DNA of 64,000 nt from an uncultured Sulfitobacter sp. (lineage in GTDB: Bacteria > Pseudomonadota > Alphaproteobacteria > Rhodobacterales > Rhodobacteraceae), in the NCBI GenBank assembly GCA_937928635.1, contig CALFWM010000038.1:1-64000 (forward strand). Reading direction: 5' to 3'. This document shows, piece by piece, positions 8,515 to 16,414 of this stretch (positions within the stretch are counted from its first letter, which is position 1; each line of letters opens with the position of its first letter). The position numbers and the translations under genes are program-made. The notes under the pieces are model-generated. The model did no database searches. It was given only the letters and a program-made list of their open reading frames with translations, and was not told the origin of the DNA.

Positions 8515-9924
8515 ATGGACGGCAACTTTAACGAAAACGACATCTCCCGCGTTGTTGAGGCGGACCGCGCCCACGTCTGGCATCACCTGAGCCAGCACCA
8601 GCCCTACATGAATGCGGACCCCGACAAACAGGTCGATCCCCGTATCATCGTTGAGGGCAAAGGCCTGCGCGTCTGGGATCAGAAGGGCAAGGAACACATC
8701 GACGCTGTTGCCGGTGGTGTCTGGACTGTCAACGTTGGCTATGGCCGCGAATCCATTGCGGATGCAGTACGGGACCAATTGGTTAAACTGAACTTCTTTG
8801 GCGGCACCATGGGCTCGATCCCCGGCGCGTTGTTCTCTGAGATGCTGATCGACAAAATGCCGGGCATGAGCCGCGTCTATTATGCCTCCTCCGGGTCCGA
8901 GGCCAATGAAAAGGGCTTTAAAATGGTCCGTCAGATCGCGCACAAGCGTTATGGCGGCAAAAAGCACAAGATCCTCTACCGCGACCGTGACTATCACGGC
9001 ACCACCATCGGATGCCTGTCGGCGGGCGGTCAGGATGAGCGCAACGCCCAATACGGCCCCTTTGATCCGGCCTTCATCCGCGTCCCGCACTGCCTTGAAT
9101 ACCGCAAGCATGAACAGGACGGCGCACCGGAGGAAAACTATGGCCTTTGGGCCGCCAATGAAATCGAAAAGGTCATTCTGCGCGAAGGGCCCGACACCAT
9201 CGGTTCGCTCTGCCTTGAGCCTGTGACCGCTGGCGGCGGCGTGATCACCCCACCAGAGGGCTATTGGGAGCGTGTGCGCGAGATTTGCGATCAGTACGAT
9301 ATCCTGCTGCACATCGACGAAGTGGTTTGCGGCGTGGGCCGTACCGGCACGTGGTTCGGCTACCAACACTACGGCATCCAGCCGGACATCGTGACCATGG
9401 CCAAAGGTGTGGCGTCCGGCTACGCCGCCATCTCTTGCTGTGTGACCACTGAAAAAGTGTTCGACATGTTCAAGGATGATGCCTCCGACCACCTGAATTA
9501 CTTCCGCGACATCTCTACCTTTGGCGGCTGCACGGCGGGCCCGGCGGCGGCGATTGAGAACATGAAGATCATTGAGCGTGAAAACCTGCTGGAAAACTGC
9601 ACCGCCATGGGCGACTACATGCTGGATCAGCTGAACGCACTGATGGACAAACACCCCAACGCGGGCCAAGCGCGCGGCAAGGGTCTGTTCCTGGGGCTGG
9701 AACTGGTTGAGGACCGCGCCAGCAAAACCCCGCTGAACGAAAAGATCGTTGCACAGGTGGTGGGCGACTGCATGGCCAACGGCGTGATCATTGGTGCCAC
9801 CAACCGCTCTGTTCCGGGCAAGAACAACACGCTGTGTTTCTCACCCGCGCTGATCGCGACCAAGGACGATATTGACCAGATCATATCGGCTGTGGATGGC
9901 GCGCTGGGGCGTGTGTTGGGCTGA
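8515..9924 (+). CDS. tpa: Taurine-pyruvate aminotransferase
   Basis: A 469-residue class III PLP aminotransferase that converts taurine plus pyruvate to sulfoacetaldehyde plus alanine, the first catabolic step. The family pattern is clear: YYASSGSEANEKGFKM near residues 122-137, the LHIDEVVCGVGRTG stretch, and the PLP lysine in TMAKGVASG near residue 299. The gene lies beside tauABC and upstream of xsc, which supports taurine rather than another omega-amino substrate. A GAAAGG ribosome site precedes the ATG by 7 bases, and a factor-independent terminator follows the stop. Alanine produced here would need deamination to regenerate pyruvate; no alanine dehydrogenase gene is in the window. Confidence 0.93.
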   Translation: MDGNFNENDISRVVEADRAHVWHHLSQHQPYMNADPDKQVDPRIIVEGKGLRVWDQKGKEHIDAVAGGVWTVNVGYGRESIADAVRDQLVKLNFFGGTMGSIPGALFSEMLIDKMPGMSRVYYASSGSEANEKGFKMVRQIAHKRYGGKKHKILYRDRDYHGTTIGCLSAGGQDERNAQYGPFDPAFIRVPHCLEYRKHEQDGAPEENYGLWAANEIEKVILREGPDTIGSLCLEPVTAGGGVITPPEGYWERVREICDQYDILLHIDEVVCGVGRTGTWFGYQHYGIQPDIVTMAKGVASGYAAISCCVTTEKVFDMFKDDASDHLNYFRDISTFGGCTAGPAAAIENMKIIERENLLENCTAMGDYMLDQLNALMDKHPNAGQARGKGLFLGLELVEDRASKTPLNEKIVAQVVGDCMANGVIIGATNRSVPGKNNTLCFSPALIATKDDIDQIISAVDGALGRVLG

Positions 9925-9945
9925 CTTTGGCCGGTGAACTCTAAG

Positions 9946-9973
9946 AAAGCCTCGCATCACGCGGGGCTTTTTC
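9946..9973 (+). terminator. Terminator after tpa
   Basis: Stem AAAGCCTCGC / GCGGGGCTTT with loop ATCAC (9956-9960) followed by a short T-run, 22 bases after the tpa stop. It would end a monocistronic tpa transcript before the opposing amidase gene. Confidence 0.8.
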
Positions 9974-9989
9974 CTTTTTGGGGCCGTGC

Positions 9990-10547
9990 TCAGGGCACGG
10001 CGCGTGACACGTTCTGTTGCACCATCCCCATGTAATGATCCCAATCCCAGTCTGATCCGGGGCACGGCTTGTCATTGGGGCTGACGGTCTGGTGATCCTT
10101 GATGCCGGGTGATCCTGCCATCATCTGGTGGATCTTGGGAATTTTGTGGCGATAGCACAGCCAGGTGACCAGGGCAGCAGAATTCGCATAAAGGACTGGG
10201 GGCGGCGTTTGACCTGCGGGGTTTACATGTTCAATCCCGATGGAATTGAGGTTGTGCGGATCCTGAATGCGCCCACCTGTGTGAAACGCGGCCTGATCAT
10301 CCCGCACCATCTGCGTGATCGTGCCCGCCCGGTTTACGATGTAATGGATGCTGGCGCTTGTGCTGATGAACTTGTTCACACTGGCACTTTCATCCGTTGC
10401 CGGCCCCTGCGTGGTGTGAATAATGATCGACGTCACGGCCCTCGGTCTGTCAACCGCATTGGGCGAGGCTACCCAAAACTGTGTGCCGGGATAGTCCATA
10501 TCCGAGGGCGCACTTGATCTGCGGGAATGCCACCACCTTCTGGTCAT
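9990..10547 (-). CDS. N-acetylmuramoyl-L-alanine amidase-like protein (Amidase_2)
   Basis: A 185-residue protein with an Amidase_2/PGRP-type fold that would cleave the bond between N-acetylmuramic acid and the peptide. Likely zinc ligands are the His of IIIHTTQG (near residue 48) and the His and Cys of HQTVSPNDKPCPG (near 156-166), with IGIEH in the middle of the domain. No signal peptide is seen; the N-terminus is short and basic (MTRRWWHSRR), so export is uncertain and a phage-derived or recycling role is possible. The gene stands alone on the minus strand between tpa and tauR, interrupting an otherwise taurine-only locus. The start at 10547 has a GAGAG element upstream. Confidence 0.75.
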   Translation of the reverse strand: MTRRWWHSRRSSAPSDMDYPGTQFWVASPNAVDRPRAVTSIIIHTTQGPATDESASVNKFISTSASIHYIVNRAGTITQMVRDDQAAFHTGGRIQDPHNLNSIGIEHVNPAGQTPPPVLYANSAALVTWLCYRHKIPKIHQMMAGSPGIKDHQTVSPNDKPCPGSDWDWDHYMGMVQQNVSRAVP

Positions 10548-10980
10548 CTGAAATCTCTCTTAAAAGCCTGAGTAGACGCCCCTCCGGTCACACCTGTCAA
10601 GTGCGGACCCCTGCCTGCAAAGGCTGCGGCGGTTCCATCCAACCTGCGATACGCCCGCCTTGAAATATCTGCACGCACCACGGTTCAGCACATGTTGGCC
10701 CTGGCATTGGCCCTTAAACACGCAACAATTTACCGCTTCTTAACAAAGGGCTCAGCTTAATCCGCCTGCCATGTGACCAGTTTGCGAATCCTGCGCTTTG
10801 CATCGCCTGCATCGAACACTGTCGAGATTCGACCAAAATATCCAATTATTGAAACTTCTAGTCTCATTTTTTGTTTACTGCCTGCAGGGACCTTGCTACA
10901 CTGGGGTTCAACACCGTACTTACTTCAAGTTTTTTTATATCCAGATTGAATCTGCTTTAAGTCCAATATAGGGTGGAACC
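10548..10980. other. Intergenic region upstream of tauR and the amidase gene
   Basis: 433 bases between divergent genes. The tauR-proximal end is AT-rich and holds the direct repeat listed separately. No convincing gene or RNA is seen in the rest. Confidence 0.5.
10935..10966 (-). promoter_or_regulatory. Candidate TauR direct repeat upstream of tauR
   Basis: On the minus strand TTGGACTTAA begins at 10966 and CTGGATATAA at 10944, 22 bases apart, ending 14 bases before the tauR ATG at 10981. The first box is one base from CTGGACTTAA. Position over the start region suggests autoregulation of tauR (inference). Confidence 0.55.
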
Positions 10981-12444
10981 ATGGCCCTCCCAGTTGAAAC
11001 ATTCTTTCTCCACCCAGAGGCGCAAGGCACGCTGCAACAGCAAATTCAGCAAATGATTGCGCAGGGCATTTTGTCTGGTCGCTTTCAGCAAGGTGAAAAA
11101 CTGCCCTCAACCCGAAAACTGGCCATGCATCTGGGCGTCAGCCGCATCACCGTGACCATCGCCTACACGGAATTGCTCGCCAACGATTACCTCACCTCCA
11201 AAGGGCGGTCGGGCTATTTCGTCTCGGAAAACGCGCCGGCACCCCCTGCGTTTGCGCCCGCACCCGAGGGGCAGGATGCGGTGGACTGGACCCGCGCGAT
11301 TGGCCAGCGTTTTACGGGCGGTGCGACCCCCTCCAAACCACAGGATTGGGCCAAGTATCGCTATCCCTTCATCTACGGTCAGGCCGATCCAACACTGTTT
11401 GATCACGCCAATTGGCGCCTCTGCGCCTTGCAAGCATTGGGCCAGCGCGATTTCACCTCGCTCACCACGGATTACTACGATCAGGACGACCCGCAACTGA
11501 TCGAGTTCATCGCCCGCCACACCCTGCCACGGCGCGGCATAACAGCGCGACCAGAGCAGATTTTGATCACTTTGGGCGCGCAAAATGCCCTGTGGCTCAC
11601 CACCCAGGTCCTGCTCACGCAGCGCCGTCGTGCCGCATTGGAAGACCCCTGCTATCACGCCCTGCGCGACATCCTCAGCCAGTCGCGCTGCCACGTGACC
11701 CCTGTACGTGTTGATCAGGACGGCCTGCCACCTGACGCGATCCCGCCTGACACGGACGTTATTTTCACCACACCCAGCCATCAATGCCCGACCAACGCAA
11801 CCATGCCCATGGCGCGCCGCCGGGCGTTGTTGGAGCGTGCCCGCGAAATGGACGCGCTGATCGTTGAAGATGATTACGAATTTGAAATGTCCTTTCTTAA
11901 ATCCCCCTCGCCTGCCCTTAAATCTCTCGACAATGAGGGTCGGGTGATCTACGTTGGCAGCTTCTCGAAATCCCTGTTTCCGGGGCTGCGCCTTGGGTAT
12001 CTGGTGGGCTCGGAGCCCTTTGTACGTGAGGCGCGCGCCCTGCGCGCCTCTGTCCTGCGTCACCCCCCCGGTCACATCCAGCGCACGGCTGCATATTTCC
12101 TGTCACTGGGGCACTACGATGCCCTGATACGGCGCATGGGCACCGCCCTGCAAGAGCGCCGCGAGGTGATGGATGACGCATTGGACAGGCGCGGTTTGCA
12201 GGTTGCCGGGCGCGGCGCCTCGGGCGGCTCGTCCTATTGGATGCGCGCGCCGGACGGCGTGGACACAGACAATCTGGCACGCCACCTACAGGCCAGGGGC
12301 GTCTTGATCGAACCGGGGCGTGCATTTTTTGCCGGGGACGAACAGCCCGGCAACTATTACCGACTGGCCTATTCCTCCATCCCGCATACCCGCATCGCAG
12401 ATGGGGTCACCCTCATCGCACAAGAGCTTGAGGCCAGCCTATGA
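10981..12444 (+). CDS. tauR: TauR, MocR/GntR-type taurine regulator
   Basis: A 487-residue regulator of the MocR subfamily. Residues about 12-82 are a GntR winged helix (EKLPSTRKLAMHLGVSRITV), and residues about 115-487 are an aminotransferase-like effector domain that retains the PLP lysine in VGSFSKSLFPGLRLGYLVG. In Rhodobacter capsulatus TauR activates taurine genes. The location between tpa and xsc, together with CTGGAC-like repeats upstream of tpa, tauR and xsc, supports this name. AGGGTGG lies just before the ATG. It is transcribed in the same direction as xsc, 137 bases upstream of the preferred xsc start. A different MocR regulator is possible but unlikely given context. Confidence 0.9.
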   Translation: MALPVETFFLHPEAQGTLQQQIQQMIAQGILSGRFQQGEKLPSTRKLAMHLGVSRITVTIAYTELLANDYLTSKGRSGYFVSENAPAPPAFAPAPEGQDAVDWTRAIGQRFTGGATPSKPQDWAKYRYPFIYGQADPTLFDHANWRLCALQALGQRDFTSLTTDYYDQDDPQLIEFIARHTLPRRGITARPEQILITLGAQNALWLTTQVLLTQRRRAALEDPCYHALRDILSQSRCHVTPVRVDQDGLPPDAIPPDTDVIFTTPSHQCPTNATMPMARRRALLERAREMDALIVEDDYEFEMSFLKSPSPALKSLDNEGRVIYVGSFSKSLFPGLRLGYLVGSEPFVREARALRASVLRHPPGHIQRTAAYFLSLGHYDALIRRMGTALQERREVMDDALDRRGLQVAGRGASGGSSYWMRAPDGVDTDNLARHLQARGVLIEPGRAFFAGDEQPGNYYRLAYSSIPHTRIADGVTLIAQELEASL

Positions 12445-12445
12445 T

Positions 12446-12478
12446 CTGGACTTACCCGATACATACATTTGGCCCTAA
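12446..12478 (+). promoter_or_regulatory. Candidate TauR direct repeat upstream of xsc
   Basis: CTGGACTTAC begins at 12446 and TTGGCCCTAA at 12469, 23 bases apart, immediately after the tauR stop and about 100-135 bases before the xsc start. The first box differs from CTGGACTTAA only in its last base. It likely activates the xsc-pta-ackA-soeABC unit (inference). Confidence 0.55.
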
Positions 12479-12581
12479 CCCACCGCGGGCACAGGCTCTA
12501 ATTTGCGCCCAAGCAAGATTCGCATTACGCCACGGCGTAGAAGTTTCTCCCATCCCTGTCTTAAGCTAAGGAATGTCTGCC

Positions 12582-14360
12582 ATGAAGATGACAACAGAAG
12601 AAGCCTTTGTAAAAACCCTCCAGATGCATGGCATCGACAATGCCTTCGGGATCATCGGCTCTGCCATGATGCCCATCTCTGACATCTTCCCCGATGCGGG
12701 CATCAAGTTCTGGGATTGCGCCCACGAAACATCCGGCGGCATGATGGCGGACGGCTTCACCCGCGCCACCGGCAAGATGTCCATGATGATCGCCCAGAAC
12801 GGCCCCGGCATCACCAACTTCGTCACGGCTGTGAAAACCGCCTACTGGAACCACACACCTGTTCTGCTGGTGACGCCACAGGCCGCAAACAAGACAATCG
12901 GTCAGGGTGGTTTTCAGGAAATGGAACAGATGAACCTGTTCGCGGACTGCGTGGCCTATCAGGAAGAAGTGCGCGACCCCACACGCATCGCGGAGACACT
13001 GAACCGCGTGATCATGCAGGCCAAACGTGCCTCCGCACCTGCACAGATCAACATCCCGCGCGACTTCTGGACACAGGTCGTGGACATCGACCTGCCCACA
13101 ATCGTGGATTTCGAACTGCCACAGGGCGGCGAAAGCGCGGTTCAGCAGGCCGCTGATTTGCTGTCTTCTGCCAAATTCCCGGTGATCCTGAACGGTGCAG
13201 GTGCGATCCTGTCCAAGGGTGGTATTGAGGCCTCCCGCGTACTGGCCGAAAAGCTCGACGCACCTGTTTGCGTGGGCTACCAGCACAACGATGCCTTCCC
13301 CGGCAACCATCCCTTGTTTGCGGGTCCTCTGGGCTACAACGGCTCCAAGGCCGGTATGGAGCTGATCGCCAAAGCGGACGTGGTTCTGTGCCTTGGCACG
13401 CGCCTCAACCCCTTCTCGACCCTGCCCGGCTACGGCATTGACTACTGGCCCACAGACGCCAAAATCATCCAGGTGGACCTGAACCCGGACCGCATTGGCC
13501 TGACCAAGAAGGTCACCGTTGGCATCGTGGGGGACGCAGCCAAAGTCGCCACAAACATCATCAACAAACTGGCGGATGACGCAGGTGACGCGGGCCGCAA
13601 GGAACGCAAAGAAACCATCGCGCAGACCAAATCAGCCTGGGCGCAGGAACTGACCTCCATGACCGAAGAGCAGGACGATCCGGGCACCGACTGGAACGTG
13701 CGCGCCCGTGCGGCCAAGCCCGATTGGATGGCCCCCCGCATGGCATGGCGCGCCATTCAGGCCGCGCTGCCGGTTGAGGCGATCATTTCCTCCGACATCG
13801 GCAACAACTGCGCGATTGGCAACGCCTATCCATCCTTCAACGAGAGCCGCAAGTATCTGGCCCCCGGCCTGTTTGGCCCCTGTGGCTACGGCCTGCCCTC
13901 CATCGTGGGTGCAAAAATCGGCAAGCCGGACGTGCCGGTTGTGGGCTTCGCGGGCGACGGTGCCTTCGGCATCTCCGTCAACGAGTTGACCGCGATTGGC
14001 CGGGGTGAGTGGCCCGCAATCACTCAGATCGTCTTCCGCAACTACCAGTGGGGCGCGGAAAAGCGGAACTCCACCCTGTGGTTTGACGACAACTTTGTCG
14101 GCACAGAGCTGGACGAAGATGTATCATACGCCGGCATCGCCACTGCCTGTGGTCTGAAAGGCGTGGTCGCCCGCACCCAGGACGAGCTGACCGAGGCGCT
14201 GGCCACCGCGATCAAGGACCAGATGGAAAACGGTGTGACCACATTGATCGAAGCGATGATCAATCAGGAACTGGGTGATCCATTCCGCCGTGACGCGATG
14301 AAAAAGCCGGTTCAGGTTGCGGGCATCAGCGCGGCTGACATGCAACAGCAGGCGGTTTAA
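12582..14360 (+). CDS. xsc: Sulfoacetaldehyde acetyltransferase
   Basis: A 592-residue thiamine-diphosphate enzyme that splits sulfoacetaldehyde with phosphate into acetyl phosphate and sulfite. It has the three-domain acetolactate synthase-like layout: an N-terminal domain with HETSGGMMADGFTRATG, a central domain, and the C-terminal GDG...N ThDP motif beginning GFAGDGAFGISVNEL and ending in VFRNYQWG. I chose the second ATG (12582), because the AAGGA at 12568-12572 is 9 bases before it but touches the ATG at 12573, and MKMTTEEAFVK is the usual start of the family. It is the key enzyme of the locus, followed by pta, ackA and soeABC. Confidence 0.95.
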   Translation: MKMTTEEAFVKTLQMHGIDNAFGIIGSAMMPISDIFPDAGIKFWDCAHETSGGMMADGFTRATGKMSMMIAQNGPGITNFVTAVKTAYWNHTPVLLVTPQAANKTIGQGGFQEMEQMNLFADCVAYQEEVRDPTRIAETLNRVIMQAKRASAPAQINIPRDFWTQVVDIDLPTIVDFELPQGGESAVQQAADLLSSAKFPVILNGAGAILSKGGIEASRVLAEKLDAPVCVGYQHNDAFPGNHPLFAGPLGYNGSKAGMELIAKADVVLCLGTRLNPFSTLPGYGIDYWPTDAKIIQVDLNPDRIGLTKKVTVGIVGDAAKVATNIINKLADDAGDAGRKERKETIAQTKSAWAQELTSMTEEQDDPGTDWNVRARAAKPDWMAPRMAWRAIQAALPVEAIISSDIGNNCAIGNAYPSFNESRKYLAPGLFGPCGYGLPSIVGAKIGKPDVPVVGFAGDGAFGISVNELTAIGRGEWPAITQIVFRNYQWGAEKRNSTLWFDDNFVGTELDEDVSYAGIATACGLKGVVARTQDELTEALATAIKDQMENGVTTLIEAMINQELGDPFRRDAMKKPVQVAGISAADMQQQAV

Positions 14361-14370
14361 GAACCAACAG

Positions 14371-14396
14371 GTAAGGCGGGCTGAAGCCCGCCTTAC
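14371..14396. repeat. GTAAGGCGGGC palindrome, copy 1
   Basis: A perfect 12-bp inverted repeat with a 2-base centre in the xsc-pta gap, followed by the pta ribosome site. One of six related palindromes in the window. It could form a strong mRNA hairpin between xsc and pta. Confidence 0.8.
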
Positions 14397-14420
14397 CCAT
14401 TTGAAGCCAAAGGAAACGCC

Positions 14421-15350
14421 TTGCCACAGAGTTTTTTGTCAGACGCCGTTGCAGAGGCCCCTACCCATATCATCGCCCTGGCACAAAAAGCCCCAAGCCC
14501 CCGCGTGGCCATCGCCGCCGCCGGTGCCCCCCTGCCGATGCTCGCCGCGATGGAAGCAACCCAAGCCAACATGATGGTCCCGCTCTTTACCGGCGACCGC
14601 GCCCGGATCAAGGGCGAAGCCGCAAAACTCAACTGGGACATTTCCGGTTTCGAGATCATCGAGGCGGACGGCGAAGATGCCTCTGGCCTTGCCGCCGCCA
14701 CTGCCTGTGGGGAAGGGCGCGCCGATGTTCTGATGAAAGGCCAGCTGCACACAGACGCCTTCATGAAAGCCGCTGTAAGCCGCGATGCGGGCCTGCGCAC
14801 CGGCAACCGCTTTGTGCATATCTTCCACATCACCACGCCGGACGGCACCGGGTCGGTCACCATCTCTGATGCCGCCGTGAACGTGGCCCCCAATCTCGAC
14901 ACTCGCAAGGACGCGACCCAACAGGTGGTCAGCCTGCTGCACCGCCTGGGCAACGCGCGGCCCAAGGTCGCGTTTCTCTCTGCCACAGAAAGCGCAATTC
15001 CCTCCGTGCCATCCTCTATGGAGGGCAAAGAGCTGTGCGACTGGGCCATTGAAAACGTGCAAGGCGCTGATTTCTCCGGGCCTTTGGCCTTTGATCTGAT
15101 CATGTCGCCCAAGGCTGTTGCCACCAAAAAACTGACCAATGACCCGGTTGCAGGCCAGGCGGATGCCATCATCGTGCCCGACATCGTCTCCGGCAATGGC
15201 CTCTTCAAATCCTTCGTCTACCTCGCAGGCGGCTGCGCGGGCGGCATCGTGATGGGGGCCAAAGTACCAATCCTGCTCACCTCCCGCGCCGATCCCCCCG
15301 CCGCACGCATGTCGTCCATCGCCCTTGGGGCAATCATGGCGAACGTATGA
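14421..15350 (+). CDS. pta: Phosphate acetyltransferase
   Basis: A 309-residue short-form phosphate acetyl/butyryltransferase that turns the acetyl phosphate from Xsc into acetyl-CoA. It lacks the N-terminal P-loop and DRTGG domains of long E. coli Pta, as is usual for taurine clusters. Family features include ADVLMKGQLHTDAFMKA near residues 105-121 and the C-terminal AGGCAGGIVMGAKVPILLTSRAD segment. The start is a TTG at 14421 with AAAGGA 6 bases upstream; no better start is near. Its stop overlaps the ackA ATG (ATGA). A phosphate butyryltransferase is the sequence alternative, but context favours acetyl phosphate. Confidence 0.9.
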   Translation: MPQSFLSDAVAEAPTHIIALAQKAPSPRVAIAAAGAPLPMLAAMEATQANMMVPLFTGDRARIKGEAAKLNWDISGFEIIEADGEDASGLAAATACGEGRADVLMKGQLHTDAFMKAAVSRDAGLRTGNRFVHIFHITTPDGTGSVTISDAAVNVAPNLDTRKDATQQVVSLLHRLGNARPKVAFLSATESAIPSVPSSMEGKELCDWAIENVQGADFSGPLAFDLIMSPKAVATKKLTNDPVAGQADAIIVPDIVSGNGLFKSFVYLAGGCAGGIVMGAKVPILLTSRADPPAARMSSIALGAIMANV

Positions 15351-16414
15351 TTTTAGTCGTCAACGCAGGCTCCTCCTCCATCAAGGTCGCGTTGTTCAAA
15401 CGCGACCTGACCGAGGTCATGGATGGACAGGTCAGCGGCATTGGCGGCGCATTGGCCCATCTGAAACTCGGCGCGGAAGACCGCGATATTGCCGCCCCGG
15501 ATCATGACACTGCCCTCGCCGTGATCCTCGCCAGCCTCACCGCGCAAGGCATCACCCACGAGAGGCTCACCGCCGTTGCCCACCGGGTCGTGCACGGTGG
15601 CACCTCCCTTGTGGACCCGGCATTGATCACGGATCAGGTGATCGAGGGGATCAAGGCCGCAACCCCGCTGGCCCCCCTCCATAACCCCAACAACCTCGCC
15701 GGCATCCGCGCGTTGCAAAACCTCGCACCGGGCGTGCCACAATACGCCAGCTTTGGCACCGCGTTCCACGCCACACAACCGGATGTGGCCACCATCTACG
15801 CGCTGCCCAAAGAACCGCGCGCCGCTGGCATCCGCCGCTATGGCTTCCACGGGTTAAGCTACGCCTGGATCGTTACGCAATTTGGCGACAAACTCCCCTC
15901 GAAACTCCTCGCCTTCCACCTTGGCTCCGGCGCCTCTCTCTGCGCGATCAAAGACGGCAAATCTGTCGCCACCTCCATGGGATATTCCCCGCTCGATGGC
16001 CTGACCATGGGCACACGTTCAGGCGCGATAGACGGTATGGGCGTGCTGCGTCTGGCGGAAATGTACGGCGCGGATCAGGCCGCACATATGCTTAACAAAG
16101 ACAGCGGTCTCAAGGGCCTTGGCGGTTCCAACGACATGCGCCTTTTGCTCGCTGCCGACACGCCCGAGGCGAACTTTGCGGTCGAGCACTTCTGCTACTG
16201 GGCCGCGCGCCACGCGGGCAGCGCCTTGGTTGCACTTGGGGGGCTGGACGGCGTAGCCTTCACCGGTGGAATCGGTGAGAATTCTGCGCCCATTCGTAAG
16301 CGGATCATGTCTCACCTTACCCTTTTCGGCGACGTGCCCGTGCACGTGGTCAAAGCCGACGAAGAGCGTCAGATCGCCACTGACGCCCTTACCCTAATGA
16401 ACGGAGCGACGTGA
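15347..16414 (+). CDS. ackA: Acetate kinase-like protein with altered active-site aspartate
   Basis: A 355-residue member of the acetate/propionate kinase family (usual length about 400). It would convert acetyl phosphate and ADP to acetate and ATP. Conserved parts: VVNAGSSSIKVALF at the N-terminus, HRVVHGG, HNPNNL, MGTRSGAID and a C-terminal ADEERQIA. The segment equivalent to FDTAFH of known acetate kinases reads FGTAFH, so the aspartate known as Asp148 in the Methanosarcina thermophila enzyme is Gly here; HLGNG also reads HLGSG. Activity may therefore be reduced or changed. The ATG overlaps the pta stop and the gene's end abuts the soeA start, so it is co-translated within the xsc unit. 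Confidence 0.85.
   Translation: MILVVNAGSSSIKVALFKRDLTEVMDGQVSGIGGALAHLKLGAEDRDIAAPDHDTALAVILASLTAQGITHERLTAVAHRVVHGGTSLVDPALITDQVIEGIKAATPLAPLHNPNNLAGIRALQNLAPGVPQYASFGTAFHATQPDVATIYALPKEPRAAGIRRYGFHGLSYAWIVTQFGDKLPSKLLAFHLGSGASLCAIKDGKSVATSMGYSPLDGLTMGTRSGAIDGMGVLRLAEMYGADQAAHMLNKDSGLKGLGGSNDMRLLLAADTPEANFAVEHFCYWAARHAGSALVALGGLDGVAFTGGIGENSAPIRKRIMSHLTLFGDVPVHVVKADEERQIATDALTLMNGAT

Noticed and set aside
8497..9669. 390-codon frame antisense to tpa
   Set aside because: Shadow of the aminotransferase frame; hydrophobicity and composition are irregular.
12573..12581. First ATG of xsc (MSAMKM...)
   Set aside because: The AAGGA site directly abuts this ATG, and the family normally starts at the later ATG at 12582.
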